Shown one piece after another: positions 29,146 to 37,653 of a DNA stretch of 64,000 bases. Position numbers and translations under genes: made by a program. How positions within the stretch are numbered: position 1 is the first letter of the stretch; each line of letters starts with the position of its first letter. Below the pieces are notes generated by a model. That model was not told the origin of the DNA. It ran no database searches and saw only the letters and a program-made list of their open reading frames with translations. This DNA is from Variovorax sp. PAMC 28711 (GTDB taxonomy: Bacteria > Pseudomonadota > Gammaproteobacteria > Burkholderiales > Burkholderiaceae_C), in NCBI RefSeq assembly GCF_001577265.1, contig NZ_CP014517.1:2161001-2225000 (forward strand). The letters are read 5' to 3'.

Positions 29146-30326
29146 GGATGGTCTGCACAACCTGCGCCGCGAGCGACAGGCGGCGTGAACTTCAAGCGAC
29201 GTGAAGCTGGCGGCTGATTTTTGTGTGTTTACCTGACCGCTCCCCGCGTAGATTGCCCTTGGCGAGCTCAGTTCGGGCGATTCCCCGACTTCCAGGCGCA
29301 CTCATCCCTGTGCGCCCTGCATCAGCTTGCCCCTGGCCATCCACAGATTGCTCAACGCGAACAGCGTGTGCAATTGCGCCGTGTTCTTGGCCAGCCCCCG
29401 GTATCGCACCTTCACATGGCCGAACTGCCGCTTGATCACCCGAAACGGGTGCTCCACCCTGGCGCGCACGCTGGCCTTGAGCTGCTCGACCTTGTCGATC
29501 AGCGCGTCGATCTCGGCTGTCCTGTCCAGCATCCTTCGCTTGCCCGGTCGCATGGCGATGTGCCAGGTCAGGTCTTGCCGGGCATCAAGACGCTTGTGCG
29601 CTCCCTGGTAGCCCGCATCCCCGTGAACCGACGACTCCTGCCCGTGCAGCAATGCGTTGGCCTGGGTCACGTCGTTCACATTGGCCGCCGTGCCGATCAC
29701 CGTGTGCACCAGGCCAGAGTCGGCATCCACACCGATGTGCGCCTTCATCCCGAAGTGCCATTGGTTGCCCTTCTTGGTCTGGTGCATCTCGGGGTCGCGC
29801 AAGCCGTCCTTGTTCTTGGTGGAGCTCGGTGCGGCAATGAGGGTGGCATCGACGGCGGTGCCACTCTTGAGCAAGAGGCCGCGCTGGGTGAGCATGGCGT
29901 TGACCGTCGCCATGATCTGCAAGGCCAGGCCGTGGGCTTCAAGCAGGTGACGAAATCTGAGGATGGTGCTCTCGTCGGGCAGGCGGCTCATGCCGGGATC
30001 GAGCCGCGCAAACTCGCAGTAGAGGGGCACGTCGTACAAGGCTTCTTCCATGGCCGGGTCCGACAAGGTGAACCATTGCTGCATGAAGTGGATGCGCAGC
30101 AGGGTTTCCACGGCAAAGGGAGGTCTGCCGGTCTTGCCAGCGGGTGCGTGGGGTTGGATCAGCCCGACCAGCTCGGCCCAAGGCACCACCAGGTTCATCT
30201 CGTCGAGAAAGTCGCGCTTGCGCGTTCTCTTGCTGGAGAGTTCGAACCCGCTGGCGCCAAGGCTGATTTGCTTCATCTGTGTTCAACGATCACTGGCGGC
30301 AACCGGTGGACTTGTGCAGACCATCC
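29146..30326 (-). mobile_element. IS5-family insertion sequence, complete
   Basis: 1181 bp bounded by perfect 15-bp inverted repeats: GGATGGTCTGCACAA at 29146-29160 and its complement at 30312-30326. The element is flanked on both sides by CTAA (29142-29145 and 30327-30330), a 4-bp target duplication matching the YTAR preference of IS5. It carries a single full-length transposase gene on the minus strand. Intact ends, duplication and gene all point to a recent insertion. It separates the broken gene at 28.7 kb from the HEPN gene, starting 29 bases beyond the HEPN stop, so it did not interrupt that gene. Confidence 0.93.
29302..30276 (-). CDS. IS5-family DDE transposase
   Basis: 324 residues. 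An N-terminal IS5 domain (GRPPFAVETLLRIHFMQQWF, DPAMEEALYDVPLYCEFARL) precedes the catalytic core. The three acidic residues sit in KSGTAVDATLIAAPS, SSVHGDAGYQGA and RARVEHPFRVIKRQFG. No frameshift or stop is seen, so the enzyme should be functional. It fills most of the IS element described at 29146-30326. Confidence 0.95.
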   Translation of the reverse strand: MKQISLGASGFELSSKRTRKRDFLDEMNLVVPWAELVGLIQPHAPAGKTGRPPFAVETLLRIHFMQQWFTLSDPAMEEALYDVPLYCEFARLDPGMSRLPDESTILRFRHLLEAHGLALQIMATVNAMLTQRGLLLKSGTAVDATLIAAPSSTKNKDGLRDPEMHQTKKGNQWHFGMKAHIGVDADSGLVHTVIGTAANVNDVTQANALLHGQESSVHGDAGYQGAHKRLDARQDLTWHIAMRPGKRRMLDRTAEIDALIDKVEQLKASVRARVEHPFRVIKRQFGHVKVRYRGLAKNTAQLHTLFALSNLWMARGKLMQGAQG

Positions 30327-30354
30327 CTAAGCGCATCGGCTTATGCGGACATCA

Positions 30355-32193
30355 TCAATTTTGATAATGTACGTCCTTATCCCTTTGAGGTGCGAGGATC
30401 ATGTCGCGTCCGAATACAAGCGGCCACACTTCAGATGCAGTAGGCGGCTTTGAATTATCTGCTCCATCATGCGTGAGTCCCTCGAGACGAATTTTCTCCC
30501 AGCCAGAGAGGTATTGAAGTCCGCCTTCAATAGAAAGAACCTCGCTCGATTCGTGGGCAACTTTCGCAATGGCACGAATTAATGAGTCCACATAAAGGTG
30601 GAGATTCTCGACGAGCATTGCCAGATAGGGCAGTGATGTGGCGCTGTGCATCAATGAATTTCTAGTGAAATAAATTCTATAGAGATGCCACTTCACCTTT
30701 CTTCGATGCGATCTGAGGGTGGTTTGAATGGCGGTTCGCGACTTAAAAGCTTCTGACAGGCGCCAAAGTTTGTTTCGGAGCAAAGGGTCTGACTTTAGAA
30801 GAACAAGCATCTTTTCACGATCCGCCTTGAATTCCTCGCACAAAAGCAAACTCACAAATCGAGCAAACTCCGATCCATCGCACTCCATTGCATTCAGTAT
30901 TGCTCGACTTCCTCGCTCAACTTTCAAAGTGTCCTGATAAGCGGAGCTAAAGAGCTTCTCAGGATATGTCAACGTCAAAGTCGGCAACACCGACTCGGCA
31001 AAATATTCAATTCTCACGCCTTCTCTTTTTGGTATGGGGAGCAGCCCTTCTAGGGCCGCCCAAAGGTCGATAAGCTGATTTTCTGCTGAATTGGAAAGTA
31101 GGGCCGCCTTGTGAAATCTGAGTGCACGTGCTACGCGGATCGCACTATCAGGCGCCAAGTGTCCTCCATGTATCGCATCTGACAGCTCGACGTAATCCAC
31201 TTCAGAATACTTTTGGTTTCCGACCCAGCAATGCATCGGGTCAGGGGCTTCATGGGACATGTAAGTGAGTTTTGTCTCCAAATCCTTGGTGAGCGAAAGG
31301 CGAGATAAGGTCGCCGTGCCCTTGTGTTCAAAGAACTTTATTACAGAAGCCAATGAATCAAAGCGGCCTGATATTTCCTCATGTACCTCTGCAGCAGATC
31401 TCGCTGATACCTTCTCAGCGATCAGCCAGTCCTGATTGTCGGCCCTGGATTGTACGAACAGTTGCTGTTGGGTATTTAGGCCTTCCCAAGCGGGATCGTC
31501 ATCCTGGCATTTCAAATCAAACCGTTCTAGTAGCTTGCCGTAGGCAGAGACAGTCTTGTCAACCAGGAATGCGCAGTCAAACTCTCTGGGTTTTGGCGCA
31601 AAGGCAGAAAAAAATCTTAGCAGAAGTGCTTTTGAGTCAATTGTTTTTTCGTATTTAATTGGGCTAATGAGTAGTTTTTGAACGATGTGGTAGGTGTGCC
31701 GACGAGGAAATCCCTCAATCTCAGCTTGAATAATGAAATTTGATGCAAGCTCTTGCAGCTCGGATTTTCGCTTTTGATCCGAGGTGATAATTGAGTTTAT
31801 GGCTGACTGAATTGAGGAAAAGTGATTTCTTAGTACCAGACGGAGTCCTGCCACAGCTTGGGAAACTTGTGCTGACTCACCGACCCGTTGCGAAATGCTA
31901 TCAATTTGCGCTTTACATAGACCTTTCTCGTCGGAAGTGAGTGCAGGGTCCCGGGCGACACTCCACTCCAACTCTTCAATAAAAGGTCTTAATGCGTCTT
32001 TGCTCACTCCGGCAACGAAGTTGGTATGCGCAACGGTTTGCAGCTCAAGGGTACGGGTGTAGGTATTCAGCGCTGAAGCTTTGAAACTATCATCGGTTAG
32101 GTCATAAAGCTTCTCATCAAGCGATAGAGCAAAGAAAACAAATGCTTCTAGTGTTGGCGAATCGATCTCAAAATGAAGCTTTAAGCGGCGCAT
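30355..32193 (-). CDS. Large HEPN-domain protein, candidate antiviral effector
   Basis: 612 residues from ATG 32193, chosen because GAGGG lies 6 bases upstream; ATG 32250 would add 19 residues. A C-terminal HEPN module is visible: NQLIDLWAALEGLLPIPKR, then RIYFTRNSLMHSA with the RNxxxH RNase motif (R511-H516), resembling ApeA-like HEPN domains. The first 350 residues match nothing I recognise. The gene is clearly AT-richer than its surroundings and uses different codons, so it was probably acquired. It lies between a fresh IS5 element and a decayed phosphoesterase copy, with a NERD helicase next. HEPN proteins of this size commonly act in abortive phage defence by cutting RNA; that role is inferred. 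Confidence 0.75.
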   Translation of the reverse strand: MRRLKLHFEIDSPTLEAFVFFALSLDEKLYDLTDDSFKASALNTYTRTLELQTVAHTNFVAGVSKDALRPFIEELEWSVARDPALTSDEKGLCKAQIDSISQRVGESAQVSQAVAGLRLVLRNHFSSIQSAINSIITSDQKRKSELQELASNFIIQAEIEGFPRRHTYHIVQKLLISPIKYEKTIDSKALLLRFFSAFAPKPREFDCAFLVDKTVSAYGKLLERFDLKCQDDDPAWEGLNTQQQLFVQSRADNQDWLIAEKVSARSAAEVHEEISGRFDSLASVIKFFEHKGTATLSRLSLTKDLETKLTYMSHEAPDPMHCWVGNQKYSEVDYVELSDAIHGGHLAPDSAIRVARALRFHKAALLSNSAENQLIDLWAALEGLLPIPKREGVRIEYFAESVLPTLTLTYPEKLFSSAYQDTLKVERGSRAILNAMECDGSEFARFVSLLLCEEFKADREKMLVLLKSDPLLRNKLWRLSEAFKSRTAIQTTLRSHRRKVKWHLYRIYFTRNSLMHSATSLPYLAMLVENLHLYVDSLIRAIAKVAHESSEVLSIEGGLQYLSGWEKIRLEGLTHDGADNSKPPTASEVWPLVFGRDMILAPQRDKDVHYQN

Positions 32194-32317
32194 TTGTTCC
32201 CTCTTGATTTGCGGTTGGTTTGTGGAGGCGGTGAGCGGCGAAGCATTCAATGCTCAGATGGTTTTTTAATTGATAAAGGCGTGAAGCACACCGTAGATAA
32301 AGCCGCACGCAGTTGAT

Positions 32318-32632
32318 CGCGGGGCGCGGCAGTAACGACACCGCGCCGTGGGCGGCGGACATTCCGGTGCGCTTACAGTCCGGTTCGGCGGCGTTGCGGT
32401 GCCTGTGATGCACGACATGGCCGTCATGCAACTGGAGCCGGCCGATGTCGACGTGCGCATGGTCGTCTTGGGCCACTCGCACAAGACGTCGATAGTCGAG
32501 GGCGACGACGTGCTGTTCATCAACCTCGGCAGCGCGGGGCCGTGGCGCTTCAGCCTTCCGATCTTGGTGGCGGGGTTGCTGATCGACGACGGCCGCGTGA
32601 GGCCTCGGATGCTCACGCTGGCTTTGTGGTCG
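32318..32632 (+). pseudogene. Truncated, frameshifted phosphoesterase copy
   Basis: This is a diverged second copy of the 3' two-thirds of the gene at 34568-35050. It starts near SNDTAPWAADIPV, shifts frame within the next few codons, and continues with VRMVVLGHSHKTSIVEGDD and LFINLGSAGPWRFSLP. The N-terminal DTHN metal motif is missing and the remaining frame has a frameshift near 32370. The last 20 or so bases overlap the 3' end of the NERD helicase gene on the other strand. The two copies are direct repeats bracketing the helicase gene. Confidence 0.85.
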
Positions 32633-34430
32633 CAATTAGCAGCCTTTGTGTAGCTCGCGTCGCAGCCACATAGAGCAACCGCGCTTCCGCTTCAACCTCG
32701 TCCTGTTTGGTAGACGATTCGTTAAGCCCCATCACCGCCACGATCGGAAATTCCAACCCCTTGCTGACATGCATCGTCATCACCTTGATGCTGTCCTCCA
32801 GCGGCCTGAAATCCCCCGACCTGTGCCGCACCTGATGCGGCAACCTGCGCCGCGTCAGCGCTCGCGCGCATTCCTCCATCCCGTCGTAGTGCCGACACAG
32901 CACCGCCATGTCGCCCCACGCATGCCCTTCCTGATGCGCAGCGCTCAGCAGCTCGGCGACCTTCGCGGCTTCTTCGTGCAGCGTGGGCAGGTTGATCACC
33001 ATCGGCTCCGGCCCTTCGCGGCCGCAGCTCACGGGTAGCAGCAGCGGGATGCCGTCTTCGCCCTGCTCGGAGTTCTCGGCCGTGAGCAGCCCGCCGGCGA
33101 TCTGGCTGGCGGTCTGCAGGATCTGCCGCGTGTTGCGGTAGTTGATCTTCAGCACCGTGGTGCGCCCCTGCGCCTGGATGCCGACGCTCTTGAAGCTGAA
33201 CTGCTTGCTGCGCTGCCGCTCGTAGATGCTCTGCGCGTCGTCATACAGAAGCAGCAGGCTGTTGGTGCTCGGGTCGACCATCTGCGTCACCAGCTTCAGC
33301 CATTCGGGGCGGAAGTCGTGGCCTTCGTCGATGAGCACGGCGAGGTACTGGCCCGACGGGATGTGCTTGCGGTCAACGGCGCGGATCACGCGGTCGACCA
33401 TTTCGTCCATTTTGGCGCCGGTCGCCATCTTCTGCGGCGGCAGCTCCTGGCCGAAGGCGACGAGCTGTTGCCGGCACCACTTGTGGAAGTTGCGCACGTG
33501 CACGCGCTCGGTCAGGCCCTTGGCCTCCATGATCGACGCGAGCTTCACGGCCAGCGGCTCGTTGTAGCAAAGCACGAGCACGGGCTTCGCGGCGTTGGCG
33601 GCTTGCGCGAGAAATTCAGCGCGGTAGCCAAGGATCATGGTCTTGCCCGAGCCGGCCACGCCGTGGATCACGCGGTGGCCGTCACCCAGGCTGCGTGCCA
33701 GTTGCTCCTGCTGCAGGTCCATCACGCTCAGGATGCTGGGCAGAGCGCGTTCGGCCGCTTCGTCCTGGTCGGCGTTGCTGCCGTCGAAGAGGCTCCGCTG
33801 CGAGTTCACGCGCACCTCGGGGAACAGCAGCCATCGCACGCGGTCGATCTGCGGCAGGGTCAGCGCGCCGCGCATGAGCATGGGGAACATGCCCCACAGC
33901 TGGCTTTGCAACGCCTCGGGGTCGGCGTTCTCCTGCATCTCGTCGGCGCAGATCACGCGGTGCCCGTCAATGGCGTGGTGCAGCCCGCTGGCTTCGAACT
34001 GCCGTCGCGTGATGTGGCTGAAGACGACGCCGTAGCTCCACGGAAAGGTCAGCATGCCCTGCCACTTGCCGCTGGGCTGCACCAGCTGCGGGTCGCGCTT
34101 GAGCGCGTCGACCACTTCCTCGGCGTAGTGCCGCGCCTGCTCGAAGGGGTTGTTGACCGACTTCAGCTCACCGCCGGGCACGATCTCCCACATGCCGCGC
34201 GTGGCCTTCTGGATGGTTTCGAGCCGCCAGTCCTTCACCTCGAGGATGAGGAGGCCGCGGAGCGGGTGCAGCACGATGAAGTCGGGGTGCGACCGCTTCG
34301 GCCCGACCGGCACGTCGTACCAGAGCAGGTAGTCGCTATCGAGCTTCTGTTCCAGCCGCTCGGCCAGACGGCGCTCGCCAGTTGTCATGCGCGACGCACA
34401 GGCGCCGAGCGACGGGATAAGAACAGCCAT
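32613..34430 (-). CDS. NERD-domain UvrD-type helicase
   Basis: 605 residues. A nuclease-related NERD domain covers about residues 15-130, with the PD-(D/E)xK-like residues D50, E64 and K66 (SHPDFIVLHPLRGLLILEVKDW). A superfamily 1 helicase follows: Walker A GVAGSGKT at 257-264, LIDEGHDF (Walker B), INYRNTRQIL, and VMTMHVSKGLEFP plus YVAATRATQRLL near the end. The starting motif MAVLIPSLGACASRMTTGE is typical of this family. Composition is high-GC, unlike the neighbouring HEPN gene. Proteins of this type are thought to process DNA ends and are often found in defence or mobile regions; the role here is unproven. Confidence 0.88.
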   Translation of the reverse strand: MAVLIPSLGACASRMTTGERRLAERLEQKLDSDYLLWYDVPVGPKRSHPDFIVLHPLRGLLILEVKDWRLETIQKATRGMWEIVPGGELKSVNNPFEQARHYAEEVVDALKRDPQLVQPSGKWQGMLTFPWSYGVVFSHITRRQFEASGLHHAIDGHRVICADEMQENADPEALQSQLWGMFPMLMRGALTLPQIDRVRWLLFPEVRVNSQRSLFDGSNADQDEAAERALPSILSVMDLQQEQLARSLGDGHRVIHGVAGSGKTMILGYRAEFLAQAANAAKPVLVLCYNEPLAVKLASIMEAKGLTERVHVRNFHKWCRQQLVAFGQELPPQKMATGAKMDEMVDRVIRAVDRKHIPSGQYLAVLIDEGHDFRPEWLKLVTQMVDPSTNSLLLLYDDAQSIYERQRSKQFSFKSVGIQAQGRTTVLKINYRNTRQILQTASQIAGGLLTAENSEQGEDGIPLLLPVSCGREGPEPMVINLPTLHEEAAKVAELLSAAHQEGHAWGDMAVLCRHYDGMEECARALTRRRLPHQVRHRSGDFRPLEDSIKVMTMHVSKGLEFPIVAVMGLNESSTKQDEVEAEARLLYVAATRATQRLLIATTKPA

Positions 34431-34567
34431 GGATGTTTGCGAGGATTTGCAACAATTGTTTACAAACCATCATGCCTAGCTGAACACCATCTGACCAGTC
34501 CCACAAAGGAGGGTATTCCAGCGTGGGGCGTGAACTTGTACGCCGTCTGCCCCCACCAAAATCACCC

Positions 34568-35050
34568 ATGCCCCGCATCGCCCTCATCTCCGACACCCAC
34601 AACCTCCTGCGTCCCGAAGCCATGGCCTTCCTCGCCGGCAGCGACCACATCGTCCACGGCGGCGACATCGGCGGGCCGGAGATCCTGGCGCGGCTGGCGG
34701 CGATCGCGCCGTTGAGCGTGGTGCGCGGCAACAACGACACCGCGCCGTGGGCGGCGGACATTCCGGTGTCTTTGACGGTCACGCTCGGGGGCGTTGCGAT
34801 TCACGCGGTGCATGACATCGCCGACCTGCAACCCGACGCCCTCGATGCGCGCGTGCGGGTGGTGGTGTCGGGGCATTCGCACAAGCCGTCGATGGTCGAG
34901 CGCGACGGGGTGCTGTTCATCAACCCGGGCAGCGCGGGGCCGCGCCGGTTCAGCCTGCCGATTTCGGTGGCGGAGCTGCAGATCGACGACGGCCGGGTGA
35001 CGGCGCGGCTGGTCACGCTGGCCGTGCCGCCGCCCGCGCGACCCCGCTAG
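34568..35050 (+). CDS. YfcE/MJ0936-type metallophosphoesterase
   Basis: 160 residues from ATG 34568. All metal-binding motifs of the calcineurin-like family are present in order: ISDTHN (D9, H11), HGGDIGGP, RGNNDT, VVSGHSHKPS. Family members hydrolyse phosphodiesters with Mn2+. The gene is intact, unlike the partial copy at 32318-32632. It lies 137 bases beyond the divergent start of the NERD helicase and converges on the CvpA-CAP gene. Confidence 0.9.
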   Translation: MPRIALISDTHNLLRPEAMAFLAGSDHIVHGGDIGGPEILARLAAIAPLSVVRGNNDTAPWAADIPVSLTVTLGGVAIHAVHDIADLQPDALDARVRVVVSGHSHKPSMVERDGVLFINPGSAGPRRFSLPISVAELQIDDGRVTARLVTLAVPPPARPR

Positions 35051-35065
35051 CGCCGGCGGTCCGCC

Positions 35066-36055
35066 TCAGTTCCGAAAGGTCTGCGTGATCATCAACCCGT
35101 GGCGTCCGCCATCCACGATGCCGATGCCCACCCGTCCGAAAGCCGGATGCAGGATGTTGGCGCGATGGCCCGGCGAGTTCATGAGTCCCTGGTGTGCCAT
35201 GTCGAGCGTGCGCGCCAGCGCGAGGTTTTCGCCGGCCGCGCGGTAGCCGAGCTTCGCGGCGCGCAGCCGGTCGAAGGGCGTGCGTCCTTCGGGCGTGACA
35301 TGCGCGAAGTAGCTGCGGGCGAACATGTCGCGCGAATGAGCACGCGACACGTCCAGCGTTTCGGTGTCGGCGGTGAGCACGCGCAGCCCACCGACCTTGG
35401 CGCGCTCCGCGTTGACCAGCACCAGCATTGCCGCTTCGAGGTCGGGCCGCGGCGGCGGGTTCGTCACCACGAAGGGCAGTGCCACCCGCTCCTGCGATTG
35501 GGGCTCGACCATCAGCGCCTGCAGGCTGCGCTCCACGGCAGGATTGAAGATCGGCCCCAGCCGGCGCTCCAGCCAGTCGGCCGGCTCGCCCAGTGGCGTG
35601 ACCAGCACGCTCGCTTGCGACGCCCGCGTGATGCTGTCGGTCAGCGGCAGCGCGGTGAGCAGCACCGCGATCACCATCGCGTTGATGGCGCCCTTGGCAG
35701 CGCCCGGCACGATGCCCAGCGCCCGGTTGATCGACCGCAGCGTCTGGCCGGCCTGCAAGGGCCGGATCAGCCGGCGGGCGATCGCGCCCAGCACCAGCTG
35801 CACGAGCACGAAGACGCCCAGGAACGCGGCGGGCGAGGCCCAGGGCTCGGGCAGCCAGCCTTCGCGGTCGAGCGTGGCCGCCATCCAGTGGCTCGCAAAG
35901 AAGGCGGCGGCCAGGCTGGCCGCCAGGCAGGCGAGTTCGAGCACGCCGGCCACGAAGCCGACGCGCCACCCGCGCCAGAGTCCGAGCAGCAGCACCACCA
36001 CGAGCAGCAGGTCGATGGCGTTGAAGCCCGCGAAGGTCAAAGTCGAAAGGTCCAT
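35066..36055 (-). CDS. CvpA-CAP fusion membrane protein
   Basis: 329 residues from ATG 36055. The N-terminal half is a CvpA/colicin V production domain with four hydrophobic segments (FNAIDLLLVVVLLLGLWRGWRVGFV through AINAMVIAVLLTALPL). The C-terminal half is a CAP/SCP domain: LVNAERAKVGGLRVL, SRAHSRDMFARSYFAHV, GENLALARTLDMAHQGLMNS, and a final GLMITQTFRN. The CAP part probably faces the periplasm. CvpA usually stands alone near purF; the fusion and position here are different. CAP domains bind lipids or act in cell-surface processes; this one's role is unknown. Confidence 0.85.
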   Translation of the reverse strand: MDLSTLTFAGFNAIDLLLVVVLLLGLWRGWRVGFVAGVLELACLAASLAAAFFASHWMAATLDREGWLPEPWASPAAFLGVFVLVQLVLGAIARRLIRPLQAGQTLRSINRALGIVPGAAKGAINAMVIAVLLTALPLTDSITRASQASVLVTPLGEPADWLERRLGPIFNPAVERSLQALMVEPQSQERVALPFVVTNPPPRPDLEAAMLVLVNAERAKVGGLRVLTADTETLDVSRAHSRDMFARSYFAHVTPEGRTPFDRLRAAKLGYRAAGENLALARTLDMAHQGLMNSPGHRANILHPAFGRVGIGIVDGGRHGLMITQTFRN

Positions 36056-36187
36056 GCCGCATGGTGCGCGAGCCGGCGCGCCCAAACTGTCGTCCGCGAC
36101 GGACAGGCGGTCCACCGCGTGCGCCTACAGCCGGGGCGCCGCGCGCGGACTAACTTGATGCTTTGTCGAATCAACCGGAAACACGCC

Positions 36188-36421
36188 ATGGCCAACCCCA
36201 ACGAATCCCCCACGTCCCAACCCGGCGCCGAGCCCGATCGCGTCGACCTCGCCTCAGAGGCGTCGGTCGCCGAGTGGTCGAAGAAGCTCGCCGTGACCGA
36301 AATGCAATTGAAGGAAGCCGTCTCCAAGGTCGGCGACCGCGCGACCGATGTCGAAATGCACCTCAAGGGCAGTCGCAGTACGACGAACGAAGAGCGCGTC
36401 GACGAGGCGGGCGGCGCGTGA
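36188..36421 (+). CDS. DUF3606-type small protein
   Basis: 77 residues from ATG 36188, acidic and soluble. The segment SVAEWSKKLAVTEMQLKEAVSKVGDRATDVEMHLKG matches DUF3606, a short helical domain common in soil proteobacteria. Function unknown. Its stop overlaps the ATG of the next gene (TGATG), so the two are coupled. Confidence 0.75.
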   Translation: MANPNESPTSQPGAEPDRVDLASEASVAEWSKKLAVTEMQLKEAVSKVGDRATDVEMHLKGSRSTTNEERVDEAGGA

Positions 36422-36879
36422 TGCGCGGCTTCCTCTATTCCTGCCTGATCGGCGCCGTCGCCAGTGCGCGGTCGATGACGCCGATGGCCAGCCTCGCCGC
36501 GGCCCGGCTGTTGGGCTACCGCACGCCGGGCCGCCTCTTCCTTCTGGACCGTCCGGTGTTCACGTACGGCGCATTGGCGATGGGCGTCGGCGAGCTGTTC
36601 GGCGACAAGATGAAGACCGCGCCGGACCGCACCGTGTTCCTGGGTCTGCTGGCGCGTGTGTCGAGCGCAGGCATCGCTGGCGCCGCACTGGCGCCGCGCG
36701 GTCGCGAGCAGATCGGCGCGGCGGTCGCGGTGGCTACGGCGGTGCCGCTGGCCTACGCGACGCTGGCCGGTCGCGAGCGCGCCATGGCGCGCATCGGCCA
36801 GACGCGCAGCGGCTTGATCGAAGACATGCTGATCGTCGCCGCCGGCGCCGCGATCGTGGCGCTGGCCGTGCGCCGTTAA
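36421..36879 (+). CDS. DUF4126-like small membrane protein
   Basis: 152 residues from ATG 36421, overlapping the DUF3606 stop by one base. It has about four hydrophobic segments. The opening GAVASARSMTPMASLAAARLL and the middle GELFGDKMKTAPDRTVFLGL resemble DUF4126 membrane proteins (GxRS and DK...DR motifs). Function unknown. It is convergent with the zinc-ribbon gene; the gap holds a perfect 22-bp palindrome. Confidence 0.7.
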   Translation: MRGFLYSCLIGAVASARSMTPMASLAAARLLGYRTPGRLFLLDRPVFTYGALAMGVGELFGDKMKTAPDRTVFLGLLARVSSAGIAGAALAPRGREQIGAAVAVATAVPLAYATLAGRERAMARIGQTRSGLIEDMLIVAAGAAIVALAVRR

Positions 36880-36894
36880 CGCAACTCGATCTCC

Positions 36895-36916
36895 ACGAAC
36901 ACGAATTCGTGTTCGT
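36895..36916. other. Perfect 22-bp palindrome in convergent gap
   Basis: Eleven bases (ACGAACACGAA) are followed directly by their reverse complement, with no loop, centred between 36905 and 36906 on GAATTC. It sits in the 49-base gap between two converging genes. A transcription terminator without T-tract or a protein-binding site are both possible. Confidence 0.6.
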
Positions 36917-36928
36917 TCGCGTTGACCA

Positions 36929-37636
36929 CTACTGCGTCAGGTTGCGCCGCGCTTCGTCGCGCTGGCGTTGTGCCCGCACGAGGGTGCAGCGCGGATGGCG
37001 CGTGTAGGCCGCCTCGTCGCAGTGGCGCGCTTCGCAGCGCGCAGCCAGCACGAAGAAAAGCTGCTCGCAACCCGCGCGCGGATCGGCCGCCCCGCGAGAC
37101 GCTGATGCTTGAGACACCGAAGCGCTGCGCTGGGGCGCGCGCTGCGGCGCCTCGATGCGCGGGACAGGTGCCGTCGACGCGAGCGCGGGCGCATCCGCGG
37201 TTGCCGGCACGGTCGACTCGCCCGTGGCCAGCGCCGCTTCGACGGGCACCTGAGAGGCAGGCGCGGGGGCCGGCGACGGTGTCGCCACCGCGGAGGCGGG
37301 CAAGGTCTTCAGCGGCGGCGCCGCGGCCGATGCCATGCCGGGCGTGGTCGCGCGCGGCGGTCCGAAGCCGATCCACGCCGCAAGCGCCAGCACCGTCGCG
37401 CCAAGCAACAGCACCGCGATGAGCAAGCCGCGCGGCGGCAACGCCGTGGCGGTACCGAGCGGTGCTGCGCCAGTGTCGGACGCCGCGCGCGCCATCGGGC
37501 GCGCCGACGCGCCGCCCAGCGCCTGCAGCGCCGACGGCCCGGTCGCCGCGAAGGCCGGCAGCTTGCCCGCGCACCCGATGCAGAACATCGCGCGGTCGCG
37601 GTTGGCCGTGTGGCAGTTGGCGCAAAGAACAGTCAT
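36929..37636 (-). CDS. Zinc-ribbon, single-helix membrane protein (paralogue A)
   Basis: 235 residues. A CANCH...CIGCAGKL zinc ribbon (four Cys) opens it and is followed by PAFAATGPSALQAL. One transmembrane helix (LLIAVLLLGATVLALAAWIGF) precedes a long Pro/Ala-rich region and a Cys-containing C terminus (CEQLFFVLAARCEARHCDEAAYTRHPRC). The N-terminal 35 residues are clearly related to the protein at 47950-48753 (both have AxFCxGCAxKLPxFAATGPS), so this is a two-member family within 11 kb. It starts 17 bases after the glgX stop. Function unknown. Confidence 0.7.
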   Translation of the reverse strand: MTVLCANCHTANRDRAMFCIGCAGKLPAFAATGPSALQALGGASARPMARAASDTGAAPLGTATALPPRGLLIAVLLLGATVLALAAWIGFGPPRATTPGMASAAAPPLKTLPASAVATPSPAPAPASQVPVEAALATGESTVPATADAPALASTAPVPRIEAPQRAPQRSASVSQASASRGAADPRAGCEQLFFVLAARCEARHCDEAAYTRHPRCTLVRAQRQRDEARRNLTQ

Positions 37637-37653
37637 GGCGCGTCGGCGGGCGA

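Noticed and set aside
28833..29301. Two minus-strand frames next to the IS5 left end
   Set aside because: They run across the decayed gene and into the IS end, have no ribosome-binding site or family resemblance, and one spans the IS boundary.
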